Shown here: piece by piece, positions 15,900 to 24,830 of the stretch | Position numbering within the stretch: position 1 is the stretch's first letter | Layout: each line of letters begins with the position of its first letter | From: G963665495 sp963665495 | Lineage (GTDB): Bacteria > Desulfobacterota > Desulfovibrionia > Desulfovibrionales > Desulfovibrionaceae | Assembly: GCA_963665495.1 (NCBI GenBank) | Contig: OY762289.1 | Span: 2,914,001-2,978,000, forward strand | DNA: 64,000 nt | Direction: 5' to 3' | Notes under the pieces: model-generated | Told to the model about the DNA's origin: nothing | Database searches by the model: none | The model's input: only the letters and a program-made list of their open reading frames with translations | Position numbers and translations under genes: made by a program

Positions 15900-16374
15900 T
15901 ATACGCTCCCTCCTTGGCAGCCACTTCTTCCAGTTCTCTTTCCTCCAGCGCCTGGGCGCGGAGAGCCGCCTCTTTTCGCCATATTGCCTCATGCTCATCA
16001 AGCTTCCGGCGGTTCTTCACGGTCTCGATGTGTTCCGAACGACACTGCTCCAGAAACTCCACGGCCTGCTGCACATTTTCTTCATACTTCCGGATGTGCA
16101 GGCGATGGTCCCGTTCCTTGTCCCGCAATCGTGCAATGGCCTCTTTAAAATTCTCCAGTTCACGTACGGAAAGCATCGCGCCTGTGATCTCTTCATACAT
16201 TTCCGCCTCGCGTTGGAGGCGCCAGGCCACATACTCCTCAAGATCCTTCCGGGCCTGTTGCAGCTCCTGCTGCGCCTGTTCCATGGCAAGGCGAGCTTTT
16301 CTGACGTTGCTGGCGGCGGCCTGCTCCCGAAGTTCCCGGATGTGCAGCAACTCGGCAAGAGGATAGTCCATCAC
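15874..16374 (-). CDS. sctO: Type III secretion central stalk protein SctO (YscO-like)
   Basis: The 166-residue protein is almost entirely a long alpha-helical coiled coil: LRDKERDHRLHIRKYEENVQ, with HIRELREQAAASNVRKARLA near the start. There are no membrane segments. YscO/FliJ proteins of this size form the stalk that couples the ATPase hexamer to the export gate. It overlaps sctN by 4 bp and sctP by 26 bp, exactly in the N-O-P order. Confidence 0.88.
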   Translation of the reverse strand: MMDYPLAELLHIRELREQAAASNVRKARLAMEQAQQELQQARKDLEEYVAWRLQREAEMYEEITGAMLSVRELENFKEAIARLRDKERDHRLHIRKYEENVQQAVEFLEQCRSEHIETVKNRRKLDEHEAIWRKEAALRAQALEERELEEVAAKEGAYNADGYESE

Positions 16375-17693
16375 CTCTCCGTGATCCGGACAAGTTGCGC
16401 AAGAGTCTCATCGAACTCCGATAATTCATTTTTGCCCTGGCATAAAAAGGCGTTCATGGCCTCGATTTTGGCCACAGCATCATCCGCCAGAGAGTCCGCA
16501 CCTTCTTTAAATTCGCCAACCTGCAGCAACAGCTCAATTTCCGCGTACTTTGCCAACAAGGCACGAAATGTCCCTGCGGCTTCTTTGTGTTCATCGTCCA
16601 CAATATCATTCATTACCCGGCTCACACTGGCGAGAATGTCTATGGCGGGGTAATGGTTGGCCGCGGCCAGTTTACGCGAAAGCACCACATGGCCGTCGAG
16701 AATGGAGCGCGTCTCGTCGGCGATGGGTTCGGTCATATCGTCGCCTTCCACCAGAACCGTATAAAAGGCCGTAATCGATCCTTTGTCGGAATTCCCCGCA
16801 CGCTCCATCAGCTTGGGCAGGCTGGAAAATACCGATGGCGGAAACCCCCGCCTGGTGGGCGGTTCCCCCGCGGCCAGACCGATTTCACGCAACGCGCGGC
16901 CAAAACGCGTCACGGAATCCATGAGCAACAGCACCCGTTTTCCCTGATCGCGAAAGTATTCGGCAATGGCTGTGGCGACATACGAGGCCTTGAGCCGTTC
17001 CATGGCCGAACGGTCGGACGTGGAAACCACGATAACGGATTTTTTTACGCCTTCCGGACCAAGATCGTGCTCGATAAATTCCCGTACCTCCCGTCCGCGT
17101 TCGCCAATGAGCGCCAGCACGGTGACATCGACATCCGCGCCCTTGACCAGGCAGGACAGCAAGGTACTTTTTCCACCGCCGGCTGCCGCAAAGATTCCCA
17201 TGCGCTGGCCTTCGCCGCAGGTGAGCAGTCCGTCAAGGGACCGCAACCCCAATGTCACCCGCTCGGAGATTATTTTCCTGCTCATGGGATTGGGGGGATC
17301 ATTGTACACAGGGTAGTGGTCTTCGGCATGAAGAGGACCTTTGCTGTCAATGGGATTGCCCAAGCCGTCCAAAACTCTTCCGAGCAAAGAGGTGCCCACC
17401 GGCACCATATGCACCTGCCCCGACGGAATGACTTCCGTGGAGGAAGAAATTCCCTGCATCTCTCCCAGCGGAGTCAACAAAGCGGCCTGTTTCGAAAATC
17501 CCACCACTTCGGCCTTGAGTTCGAACTCCTCCCAGGGATTTTTCAAGGTCACCAGCTCGCCGATTTTGACTCCGGGAACCACTGCTTTGATAATCGTGCC
17601 CACAGCCTGGATAACCCTTCCTTTGACCACAATGGACGCGGAATTATCCAAGGCCTCGGAGAACAGATCGGGTATATATTCCAATGCAGCCAT
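16371..17693 (-). CDS. sctN: Type III secretion ATPase SctN
   Basis: The 440-residue protein is a hexameric F1-like ATPase. Walker A is AAAGGGKST (residues 169-177), Walker B is in RVLLLMDSVTRFGRALREIG, and the downstream PPTRRGFPPSVFSSLPKLME is typical of SctN/FliI. It unfolds substrates and strips chaperones at the base of the injectisome. It is near full family length with no key residue missing. The stop overlaps sctO. Confidence 0.97.
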   Translation of the reverse strand: MAALEYIPDLFSEALDNSASIVVKGRVIQAVGTIIKAVVPGVKIGELVTLKNPWEEFELKAEVVGFSKQAALLTPLGEMQGISSSTEVIPSGQVHMVPVGTSLLGRVLDGLGNPIDSKGPLHAEDHYPVYNDPPNPMSRKIISERVTLGLRSLDGLLTCGEGQRMGIFAAAGGGKSTLLSCLVKGADVDVTVLALIGERGREVREFIEHDLGPEGVKKSVIVVSTSDRSAMERLKASYVATAIAEYFRDQGKRVLLLMDSVTRFGRALREIGLAAGEPPTRRGFPPSVFSSLPKLMERAGNSDKGSITAFYTVLVEGDDMTEPIADETRSILDGHVVLSRKLAAANHYPAIDILASVSRVMNDIVDDEHKEAAGTFRALLAKYAEIELLLQVGEFKEGADSLADDAVAKIEAMNAFLCQGKNELSEFDETLAQLVRITER

Positions 17694-17701
17694 TGATGGC
17701 C

Positions 17702-18319
17702 TCAGCTTTTGATACGCTGCATAAGGGCGCGTTTGATGGCTTCAAGCTGCGTTTCCAGGCTCGCGTCCACCACGCCAAGTTCGCTTTCCAGAATACACCC
17801 CCCTTTCGAAAGTCTGGGATCAGGTGTGATATCCAGCACACTCACCCCGGAGTAATCATCCAGGATAGCGTTATAGGACTCGCGTACGGTCTCTACCTGG
17901 TCGGGAGAAACACGAACAACCACCTGCTGCTGGTTGCGCATGACCGCCAGGGCGTTTTTGACAATGCGTACGACCAGTTCATGCTCGTCGATTTCGCCGA
18001 GAATTTTCCGCAAGGCCCTGAAAACGGTTTCGGTAATAGCCCCTTCCATGGACTCGAGATAGCCCACCGTCTGGGAAACCGTATCGATCATCTGCATGGA
18101 CGCTTCCATTTTGCCTTCTTGCACCCCTTGCTCAAAGCCTTCCTGCTTTTTCTTTTCAAAGGCTTCCAGGGCCTGCTGCCGGATGGATTCAGCCTCCAGT
18201 TCCGCAGTACGGATAATCTCGTTTGCCCGCACAAGCTGTGCGTACTCGGCCGCCTTGAGCACTTTGGTGTCCGCTGCGGGAGTCAGGGTGTTTTTCTTCA
18301 GGAGATGATAGACGCCCAT
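17702..18319 (-). CDS. sctL: Type III secretion ATPase regulator/stator SctL
   Basis: The 205-residue protein resembles YscL/HrpE/FliH. An N-terminal helical part rich in Glu, Ala and Gln (RANEIIRTAELEAESIRQQA) leads into a C-terminal domain with VRIVKNALAVMRNQQQVVVRVSPDQVETV, a pattern shared with ATPase stator subunits. It links the ATPase to the sorting platform. It overlaps sctK by 22 bp and precedes sctN by 8 bp. Confidence 0.9.
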   Translation of the reverse strand: MGVYHLLKKNTLTPAADTKVLKAAEYAQLVRANEIIRTAELEAESIRQQALEAFEKKKQEGFEQGVQEGKMEASMQMIDTVSQTVGYLESMEGAITETVFRALRKILGEIDEHELVVRIVKNALAVMRNQQQVVVRVSPDQVETVRESYNAILDDYSGVSVLDITPDPRLSKGGCILESELGVVDASLETQLEAIKRALMQRIKS

Positions 18320-18987
18320 TGTGGTGCCACCTCCTTGGCGAGAATCTTATGAATCAAACCGAATGCGCGGTCTTTGGTTGCGTTGTCATGCGGATCAGGC
18401 TGCGGTGCCGAATCCGGCGGGAACAGCAGGGCCACTCTGTTGAGAAGAGCCTCCGGCTCACCGCTCAACGCTGCCTCGAAGCAGCGTTTTCCGGCCAGCA
18501 GGCTGGCATTGTAGGGATCCTGCCCCGGCGCTTCCTGAAACAGTGTTGCTTCAGAGCCGACAATAAACGGAGCACGCTTCAATACGAATTCATAGGCTTT
18601 TGCGCCAATATTTTTGCGCAACTCCAGTACCTGCTCCCTGCGTATCAGGCCTGCGACCTGTCTGTTGCAAAGCGCCAGGCCGACATGCAGCAGAAGGCTG
18701 GGGAGAATGAGTGGTCCGAGCAAAGCCAACCGTCTGTGAGGCTTGGAAAAATCCCAAAACTGCTGCAGTCTGTTTTCATCCTGCCCCAGACTGTTCGCGC
18801 CTGCCAGAAACAAGGAAAGCGAACGTCTGGCACGGGAACTCTGCAACAGCTTTTCCGGCAATTTTCCAACGAAATGTTCCAGCCGTTCCTGAGCGAGATA
18901 GTCGATGGGACGCAGATTGAACCTGTAAACATGCTGCACGTATGCCTCGCTGGTATGGCAGAGAGCGGTGGCCCACGAGGCGCTCAT
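18298..18987 (-). CDS. sctK: Type III secretion sorting platform protein SctK
   Basis: This 229-residue soluble protein fits YscK by order (J-K-L), size and content. It has an N-terminal helical region with FNLRPIDYLAQERLEHF, and the segment LLLHVGLALCNRQVAGLIRR followed by VLELRKNIGAKAYEFVLKRAP. SctK sits between the inner ring protein SctD and the SctQ pods. The family is poorly conserved, so the call leans on synteny as well as sequence. It overlaps sctJ by 4 bp. Confidence 0.85.
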   Translation of the reverse strand: MSASWATALCHTSEAYVQHVYRFNLRPIDYLAQERLEHFVGKLPEKLLQSSRARRSLSLFLAGANSLGQDENRLQQFWDFSKPHRRLALLGPLILPSLLLHVGLALCNRQVAGLIRREQVLELRKNIGAKAYEFVLKRAPFIVGSEATLFQEAPGQDPYNASLLAGKRCFEAALSGEPEALLNRVALLFPPDSAPQPDPHDNATKDRAFGLIHKILAKEVAPQWASIIS

Positions 18988-19766
18988 GAATTGACCTGCT
19001 TCGCCGGCTTCTTCGCTTGCGTACGGGAGTGCGAATAAAGCCTGAAACCAAAATATCCGGCGCTCGCAAAAGCGAGAACCACGAGCAGAGCCATGGATCC
19101 GAATAGCAGCCAGAACCGTGAGGCCGTGCTTTTGACCAGCTTGACCCCAAGCACCTTCTCATAGACCTCGTTTTTGATGAACGTATCGGGCGGTATATCC
19201 GCGGGGACGGTCACGGCGGTGACTTTGTCGTATGAGAGCCCTTCTATGCTGTTGACCACCAGCATTTTGATCTGGGGAATATGGGATGCCACGTCGGAGC
19301 CCGGAGTGTACTTGATGAACACGGATGCCGAGGACGGCTGGACGTTTTCCTGCAAGGGATTGTTTTCCGGCAGCACGATATGCACGCGCGAAGCCAGCAC
19401 CCCGTCAATTTGGGAGATGGTTTTGGATAACTCCTGCGACAAGGCGTAAATAAACCGTATCCGCTCTTCCAAGGGGGAAGAGATGAGCCCGGATTTTTGG
19501 AACACCTGCCCTATGGTTTCATACTTTGCGCGCGGATAGCCGTGGTTCTGCAGCAATTCAACGGACGCGGCCAGCTGGGTTTCATCAACGAGCAAATTCC
19601 AGGTGTTTTTATCTCCGGGCTGTTTTTCTCCCTGAAGTCCGCCTTTGTGAAGTACAGCCAGCATTTCATTAACTTCCTGTTCGGCTAAATTGGTGTACAA
19701 CTGAATGTTGCAACCGGATAGCACCAGCACCAAAATGGTTAGCAGGCAAAGTTGAAACCATCGCAC
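18984..19766 (-). CDS. sctJ: Type III secretion inner membrane ring lipoprotein SctJ
   Basis: The 260-residue protein has a lipoprotein signal peptide with the lipobox LSGC (Cys19). The ring-building domain follows (YTNLAEQEVNEMLAVLHKGG, LLQNHGYPRAKYETIGQVF, SRVHIVLPENNP). A C-terminal membrane segment at about 218-240 is followed by a basic tail. This is the standard layout of YscJ/PrgK, and it forms a 24-mer ring in the inner membrane. All expected blocks are present. Confidence 0.96.
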   Translation of the reverse strand: MRWFQLCLLTILVLVLSGCNIQLYTNLAEQEVNEMLAVLHKGGLQGEKQPGDKNTWNLLVDETQLAASVELLQNHGYPRAKYETIGQVFQKSGLISSPLEERIRFIYALSQELSKTISQIDGVLASRVHIVLPENNPLQENVQPSSASVFIKYTPGSDVASHIPQIKMLVVNSIEGLSYDKVTAVTVPADIPPDTFIKNEVYEKVLGVKLVKSTASRFWLLFGSMALLVVLAFASAGYFGFRLYSHSRTQAKKPAKQVNS

Positions 19767-19770
19767 GATG

Positions 19771-20238
19771 TTACTGTCCTTTTAACAAGGTCTGCACCCC
19801 CTGGTTACCCTTTTGACTGCTGTTCGTGGCAACTTGGGTTTCCAGACTAAGAGTGGTAACTTTTTCCTGAGTTTCCATGGCCTTGGTAGTCATGGACATC
19901 AGTTCGTCCATTGTCGCGTGTTCTTTTGACGGCTCTTTCAGAGAGACTTCTGCTTTTGACATATTGTCGGAAAAATCCGCACCGTAAGAACGCATTCCTT
20001 CTAGGATCTTGTCCCCCACGGTTTTGGGGGCAGCCTGCCCGGTCTGCCCAGCCTGGGAGGCAGTCTGAATCTGCTCAACGGACTGAGCATCCTGCGTTCC
20101 AGCCTTTTCCTGCATGGCGTCCTGAAAGCGTGAGACATCGCCGGCTTCAGCTGTCTTTGAAGGCTCCGCACCTTCGGTCCGTTTTTCAGTCGCCTGCTCA
20201 ACGGTCTTCTGGATTGTTTGTTGGGCTGTAATGTTCAT
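19771..20238 (-). CDS. sctI: Type III secretion inner rod protein SctI
   Basis: The 155-residue protein has a low-complexity N-terminal half rich in Gln, Glu and Ala that includes VSRFQDAMQEKA, a pattern seen in YscI/HrpB inner-rod proteins. The helical C-terminal end includes TTKAMETQEKVTTLSLETQV. It lies directly before sctJ, the position of sctI in Ysc systems. SctI anchors the needle to the export gate and is itself secreted. Confidence 0.85.
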   Translation of the reverse strand: MNITAQQTIQKTVEQATEKRTEGAEPSKTAEAGDVSRFQDAMQEKAGTQDAQSVEQIQTASQAGQTGQAAPKTVGDKILEGMRSYGADFSDNMSKAEVSLKEPSKEHATMDELMSMTTKAMETQEKVTTLSLETQVATNSSQKGNQGVQTLLKGQ

Positions 20239-20269
20239 GGCTTACCTCCATGATAAAAAATGTCACATT

Positions 20270-20641
20270 TTAGCCGGTCTCCAGGATTCCCTTTGCCATC
20301 TGCACCGCCTGCTCATTTCCGCCAGCCTGCACAACCTGCTCGAGAATGGGTTGAGCCTGATCCCAGCGCTCGCACATGGCATGGGCAAATCCGACAAAAG
20401 CCTTGGCTGTCAAATTGTCAGGATCTTTCGACAGGACCTGCTCCTGCAGCAGTTTGATGGCTTCGTCGGCTTTGCCGACATTCATCAACACAGTGGCTTT
20501 GGCGATGGGCGGGGACACATGTTCGGGCTTCATCGCGCTCAGCCCCGCGAAAATGGTGTAGGCCTCCGTCTCCAAACCATGAAAACCGGCTATCATTCCC
20601 AGTTCGCACAATAGCTCGTAATACTTGTCGTCAAATTTCAT
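20270..20641 (-). CDS. YscG-like TPR chaperone of the needle subunit
   Basis: The 123-residue all-helical protein has tetratricopeptide-like helices (LCELGMIAGFHGLETEAYTI, VSPPIAKATVLMNVGKADEA, NLTAKAFVGFAHAMCERWDQ). YscG/PscG proteins of this size wrap the C-terminal helix of the needle protein together with YscE to stop it polymerising in the cytoplasm. Here it directly follows sctF and the yscE-like gene, which matches the yscEFG order and supports the call. Confidence 0.85.
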   Translation of the reverse strand: MKFDDKYYELLCELGMIAGFHGLETEAYTIFAGLSAMKPEHVSPPIAKATVLMNVGKADEAIKLLQEQVLSKDPDNLTAKAFVGFAHAMCERWDQAQPILEQVVQAGGNEQAVQMAKGILETG

Positions 20642-20664
20642 GATCCTGTCTCCCTCGCTGCGTG

Positions 20665-20901
20665 TTAGCTACGCATATTTGTGGCCACATTTTTCATGCA
20701 GTCCGTAACCGCTTTCAACGTATTGGACTTGGCATTCATCTTTATTGACCACAAAGCTATCTCTTGCTGCTTCTGAAGCAAGTCTTCCATGCTCATGCCC
20801 ATTGAGCCCTGGGCATCATCAACAGACGGCAAATCGCTAGAATTGGAAGTACTGCTGGCCTTATTGGCTCCTGAAGCACCTGTCTGATCGATAGAAACCA
20901 T
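20665..20901 (-). CDS. sctF: Type III secretion needle subunit SctF
   Basis: This 78-residue protein lies between yscE- and yscG-like genes, the fixed place of sctF. Its C-terminal part LWSIKMNAKSNTLKAVTDCM lines up with the needle-family end (RNAQSNTVK..KD). The first 35 residues are unusual, rich in Ser, Thr, Gly and Asp. The central Pro-rich turn common to most needle proteins is not evident, and a Cys is present. It should polymerise into the hollow needle, but it is a divergent member. Confidence 0.75.
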   Translation of the reverse strand: MVSIDQTGASGANKASSTSNSSDLPSVDDAQGSMGMSMEDLLQKQQEIALWSIKMNAKSNTLKAVTDCMKNVATNMRS

Positions 20902-20915
20902 GACTATACCCCTTG

Positions 20916-21146
20916 TTACTGATTAAAACGCTTCCAGATTTTATCCACGACAACCAGTGCCGTATCAATCGACTGGTTCATCGTGTCATACTTTTTGAAC
21001 TCTTCAGGATCGAGACCGCTGTCCATAATGTTTTTTACAGCTTGCTTTGCGTTGAGAAGTTCCTGCTCAACTTCTTTTTTATACACTCCGGAAGGATCCT
21101 TCCGAAGCTTTGCATCCGTTTCAAACAATGTCTCTTCCGTATTCAT
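20916..21146 (-). CDS. YscE/SsaE-like needle co-chaperone
   Basis: The 76-residue protein is predicted to be a two-helix hairpin: YKKEVEQELLNAKQAVKNIM, a turn at SGLDPEEFKKY, then TALVVVDKIWKRFNQ. This is the fold and size of YscE/SsaE, the partner of YscG. It overlaps sctD by 4 bp and lies just before sctF, matching the yscD-E-F-G order. Sequence similarity in this family is low, so synteny is important. Confidence 0.75.
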   Translation of the reverse strand: MNTEETLFETDAKLRKDPSGVYKKEVEQELLNAKQAVKNIMDSGLDPEEFKKYDTMNQSIDTALVVVDKIWKRFNQ

Positions 21147-22636
21147 TGTTTTCCTCCCAATGGATAAAGTGCTGTTTTTCCATTTTTCGCCACCATCAGA
21201 TGCCGGGGCGTGATATCTTTCAGGGTAAACCCGTTTTCCAATCTGGCCCCGAGAAAATACCGTTCGCCCGCACTTGTCGTGAAATACTTCAATGGCTTGA
21301 AGCTCACACTCACCACTGTCATCCCCTGCAGTGCCTGGGATGGATCGATGCCCGTATTAACTTCCGCGGCAACCGAAGCTCTTTTGAACTGCTCGCTGAA
21401 CTCAACGGGCTGCTTTGTTTTCTCACGGAAAATATCCATTGCCTGTTTCCAGAGCGCGTATATTTCCTCTGTTACGTTCCCTTGTGCGGCTATATGCTCA
21501 TTGTCGGGAGCAAACGCTATGTACTGGCTGACTTTCAAATCAAGCAGGATACCGTGCATCAACTTCATTGCCTGATCCGCAGTCAGTGCTTCTACCTTTA
21601 TTGTTGTAATCGCCGGAACATCCTGTTTCAATTCTGAAAGAATTTCTTCCAGTTTTTGTTCATCCCGGACATACCCCGACAGAACAAGACTCCCGCCATC
21701 CTCGACCTTGAATTGCAGCCCGGAGGGGTGGGAAGTCAGAATCTGTTCGACCGACCGGCGTTCGCCTTCCAGAGACAACACATTCAAGACACAGGGAATT
21801 TCGGTCTGCTGGAGTTTTTCCCGCAAGCGCTCCTTGTCTTTCAGTGCCGGGACCAGGCCCGACAACTTCCAGCGGCTGTCTTCGAGCTGGCGGATCTGTA
21901 CATTTTTCAAGCCAAGATCACGGACAATTTCGTGCAAGATCCGACGTTGCTCTTTGGGCGCGCGTGCCGGGTCTTCCGCACCCGTCATACGCCAGCTTAT
22001 CAGAAAAGAAGCCAGCAGCAGCACCACCACGCTCCCCACCATGAGCCTGATGGTCCACGGCTTGATACGGCAAAACCAGTTCAAAGCCTTGGAGGTCTGA
22101 TCTTCCTGTTCTGGTTCTGGCGCAGCCAGCCCCTCTTTTTCCTGGGACAGAGGGCTGTCGGAAGGGGCCGAACCGGCTGTGCTTCCGTCAGCCACAGGGG
22201 GGGCTTCCATGTCCGGCTCAGCTTCCTCAGCAAGGGGAAATTCGGTTTCGCCGCCCGCTTCAGTGGATACGGAGCGCCTGTTTTCGGAAGCAGGAGAGGC
22301 ATAGGCCAGGGCCGGCTGCAGCAATTCAGGCCATTTCCCGTGTTCCGGGCCGATGGCGAACTGGGTGGAGCCCAGGGTTACGACGGAAAAAAAATCGATG
22401 GTGTCCGGAGAATCCTCTTTGCCAACATAAAAGGGCATGTCCAGCTGTTCCGCGAAAATCATACCCGATTCCAGCTTGAGACGCATATGCCTGCCGGCCA
22501 CGCCGCTGTCCTGAAGGATGATGTCGCAGACGTCATCCGCGCCCAGAACATAGGCCCCCGGATCAAGCAGTGCCTCTGCTCCGGCATGAGGTCCGGTGAG
22601 GATTTTGATTAGCGTACGCTGCTGGTCGGTATCCAT
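21143..22636 (-). CDS. sctD: Type III secretion inner membrane ring protein SctD
   Basis: The 497-residue protein has the standard SctD layout. A cytoplasmic FHA-like domain comes first (about residues 8-105: GAYVLGADDVCDIILQDSGV, AGRHMRLKL). An acidic linker and one membrane segment (about 193-213, MVGSVVVLLLASFLISW) follow. The periplasmic ring-building domains hold LVLSGYVRDEQKLEEILSEL and LKVSQYIAFAPDNEHIAAQG. It forms the outer of the two inner membrane rings and connects to SctK and SctC. The linker is long and rich in Glu, Pro and Ala. Confidence 0.92.
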   Translation of the reverse strand: MDTDQQRTLIKILTGPHAGAEALLDPGAYVLGADDVCDIILQDSGVAGRHMRLKLESGMIFAEQLDMPFYVGKEDSPDTIDFFSVVTLGSTQFAIGPEHGKWPELLQPALAYASPASENRRSVSTEAGGETEFPLAEEAEPDMEAPPVADGSTAGSAPSDSPLSQEKEGLAAPEPEQEDQTSKALNWFCRIKPWTIRLMVGSVVVLLLASFLISWRMTGAEDPARAPKEQRRILHEIVRDLGLKNVQIRQLEDSRWKLSGLVPALKDKERLREKLQQTEIPCVLNVLSLEGERRSVEQILTSHPSGLQFKVEDGGSLVLSGYVRDEQKLEEILSELKQDVPAITTIKVEALTADQAMKLMHGILLDLKVSQYIAFAPDNEHIAAQGNVTEEIYALWKQAMDIFREKTKQPVEFSEQFKRASVAAEVNTGIDPSQALQGMTVVSVSFKPLKYFTTSAGERYFLGARLENGFTLKDITPRHLMVAKNGKTALYPLGGKQ

Positions 22637-22666
22637 GGCATAGTATCCGGGTTTTATCTGAAACGC

Positions 22667-24394
22667 TCAACGAACGCGCGCACATCCGCTCCTGACCTTG
22701 CCGTCCACGGTCACGGGCGAAGGTTCCGGCACCGGCAAAGGCCTGGTGGGCGCCGGCGGCCTGGCGGCGAGCGGATCAACGATACGGGGCGTTATCAGAA
22801 AAAAACGTTCCATCTTCATGGATTGATTTGTGTTTTGTTTGAAGAGATAGCCCAGAGCCGGAATATTCCTCAGTAAAGGTACTCCGTCTTCGTTTTCGGA
22901 TAATTTTTCATAATAGTACCCGCCGATGAGCAGGCTCTGGAATTCGAGAACTTCCGCCTGCGTATTGATGGAAGTGCGGCTGACAATGGGAATATCGTCC
23001 ACGCCCTGGGAAGCGCTGGAAGAGGAGCCGTCATCGATGCGCACGATGAGCTTGATGCGATGCCGTCCGTCGGGTTCGTCAACAACGTGCGGCGTCACCC
23101 GCAATACGGTGCCCGAGGTGACATCCACCAGGTCCACTTCTTTTTCGCCTGTCAGGCGGACGTAAAAGGTGCTCGTATGCTCGAGCACGGACTCGGCGTT
23201 GTCCGTGGTCAGCACCGTGGGTCTGGCCAGAATGCTTGCCTTCCCCTCCTGTTCGAGCATGTGGGCCTGGGCCATGAAAAAGTTGACGCCCGTGGTGTAC
23301 AACGTGAGATAATTGAGGCCCGATCCGGAAACGAGATCCTTGATGGAAGTGCCTTCGGAAATAATGTTGGCGTTGGCATGAAACTGAAAATTGTCGCCGC
23401 CGCCCGCGCTCAGGCCCAGCCCGAGGTCTTCCACATTGTCCGTGGAGACGTCGACAATGGTGGCCTGAATTTCCACAAGCCTGACCGGGTGGTCCAGTTC
23501 GTTGATGAGTTCTTCATGCGCGACCATGGTGTCTTCCAGATCCCGGACGATGACGGCGTTCATTCTGGGGTCGGCCATGATCGAGGGCTTTGGTGCGGGG
23601 CTCTGCGCATGCCCGCCGGGCCTCGGAGCAGGTTCCTCGTCCGCCATGATGGGGTCGTCGTCATCCTGTTTGGGCTTGACCAGTCCCGTCCCTTTGAGTT
23701 TTTTCATTTTCTCGGGCTTGCTGACGTCGTAATCCAATGTGGGGTCGCTTGTTTTCCCCATGATGATATTGCGTACGACCGTGGCCACTCCGGGGACTTC
23801 CACCTCGTGGTCGCCGTACTGGAACGTCACGTCGTCGGCCCAGGCGTTTTTCAGTCTGAAGACTCGAACGACCTGTTTCTGTTTTTCCGGCCGGTTCAAA
23901 TTCGCTTCCATGGCCCGGGCGGTCTTCTTGATGACGTCGATATAGCGCGGGGGACCGGAAACATAGACGAGCCCGTCGGCATCCGCGTATCGAAAGCTGA
24001 ACCGTTCGTCATACAGACCGAGTGACTGAATGGAACGCTTCAGCGACGAGGGGGAAACCTTGTCCAGCGTAAGCATTTCGGAGCTGATCTGGTCGGCGTT
24101 GTACAGGTACAGCAGACTGCCGTCATAATACCAGGTTATGCCGTAGGAACGTTCCATGACGCCCAGAAAATTTTCAGGAGACATTTCCATAAAAGATCCG
24201 CTTACATTTCCTTTGACTTCCGAGCTGATGATACAGCGTGCGCCCTGAGAAGCGCAAAAGTCCATCAGCAAAGAACGAAGCTCTTCCTTTTCGGACAAAT
24301 GCGAGAAAGAACCTCCTTTGAACGGAGCAGATCCAGCGTCTACATGCAAACAAAGCGCGGCCAATAGAGCAAGACTGAGCAAAAGGCGTTTCAT
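22667..24394 (-). CDS. sctC: Type III secretion outer membrane secretin SctC
   Basis: The 575-residue protein has a signal peptide (MKRLLLSLALLAALCLHVDA) and N0/N1-type domains (EMSPENFLGVMERSYGITWY, SSLKRSIQSLGLYDERFSFR, VYVSGPPRYIDVIKKTARAM). A low-complexity Asp/Glu/Pro insert at about 225-275 precedes the secretin core. The core includes EGKASILARPTVLTTDNAES and VPLLRNIPALGYLFKQN, the conserved secretin end. It forms the outer membrane pore. The extreme C-terminal tail is Pro-rich. No separate pilotin gene is obvious nearby. Confidence 0.95.
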   Translation of the reverse strand: MKRLLLSLALLAALCLHVDAGSAPFKGGSFSHLSEKEELRSLLMDFCASQGARCIISSEVKGNVSGSFMEMSPENFLGVMERSYGITWYYDGSLLYLYNADQISSEMLTLDKVSPSSLKRSIQSLGLYDERFSFRYADADGLVYVSGPPRYIDVIKKTARAMEANLNRPEKQKQVVRVFRLKNAWADDVTFQYGDHEVEVPGVATVVRNIIMGKTSDPTLDYDVSKPEKMKKLKGTGLVKPKQDDDDPIMADEEPAPRPGGHAQSPAPKPSIMADPRMNAVIVRDLEDTMVAHEELINELDHPVRLVEIQATIVDVSTDNVEDLGLGLSAGGGDNFQFHANANIISEGTSIKDLVSGSGLNYLTLYTTGVNFFMAQAHMLEQEGKASILARPTVLTTDNAESVLEHTSTFYVRLTGEKEVDLVDVTSGTVLRVTPHVVDEPDGRHRIKLIVRIDDGSSSSASQGVDDIPIVSRTSINTQAEVLEFQSLLIGGYYYEKLSENEDGVPLLRNIPALGYLFKQNTNQSMKMERFFLITPRIVDPLAARPPAPTRPLPVPEPSPVTVDGKVRSGCARVR

Positions 24395-24401
24395 TAGGAG
24401 C

Positions 24402-24830
24402 TTATTGCCTTACATCCGCAAAGGTTATGGGCCGGCATTGGAACGGGCAGCACAGCATCGGTATCCCCTCTGTTCCGGCCCGAAGCAGCGGGGTTAAGCA
24501 GGAAAAATCTTCATCCGCATCCATTTGGTACTGCTGCTTGCGAACATCATCACACGTCCGGAGAAGTACGCGTTCTCCCTGAAAAGCAGCATCTTGCCCC
24601 TCTGATAAGGGCATGGCCCGGCGAACCATTGTTTGAAAAAAAGATCGCGTATTTTTGTTGCGTCGAAAAAGCCATGACTTTTCAAGCAACAGAGCTTCCC
24701 GCGGCAAATTGTGCTGCTGGCAGAATCCGTCAGGCCAAGGCCTTATGGAATGAACTCTTTCACAAACCGTCCCGGTATGGATGCGAAGCTGCATTGTAAT
24801 CAGGTCCGTCTCGGCATACGGCTTGAGCAT
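24402..24830 (-). CDS. Hypothetical protein directly upstream of sctC
   Basis: The 142-residue frame ends 8 bp before the sctC start and is probably co-transcribed. A GAGG site lies about 6 bp before its ATG. The product has no signal peptide or membrane segment, is rich in Arg and Cys (CQQHNLPREALLLEKSWLFR, CDDVRKQQYQ, MLCCPFQC), and shows no T3SS motif I can name. In Yersinia this position holds yscB, but the sequence does not resemble YscB. The pattern of strands and the RIHTGTVCERV segment recall enzymes of the chorismate lyase/UTRA fold only loosely. Function unknown. Confidence 0.6.
   Translation of the reverse strand: MLKPYAETDLITMQLRIHTGTVCERVHSIRPWPDGFCQQHNLPREALLLEKSWLFRRNKNTRSFFQTMVRRAMPLSEGQDAAFQGERVLLRTCDDVRKQQYQMDADEDFSCLTPLLRAGTEGIPMLCCPFQCRPITFADVRQ

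Noticed and set aside
24402..24830. Chorismate-lyase-like identity for the protein before sctC
   Set aside because: Only a loose strand pattern and one short segment are reminiscent; the catalytic residues cannot be matched.
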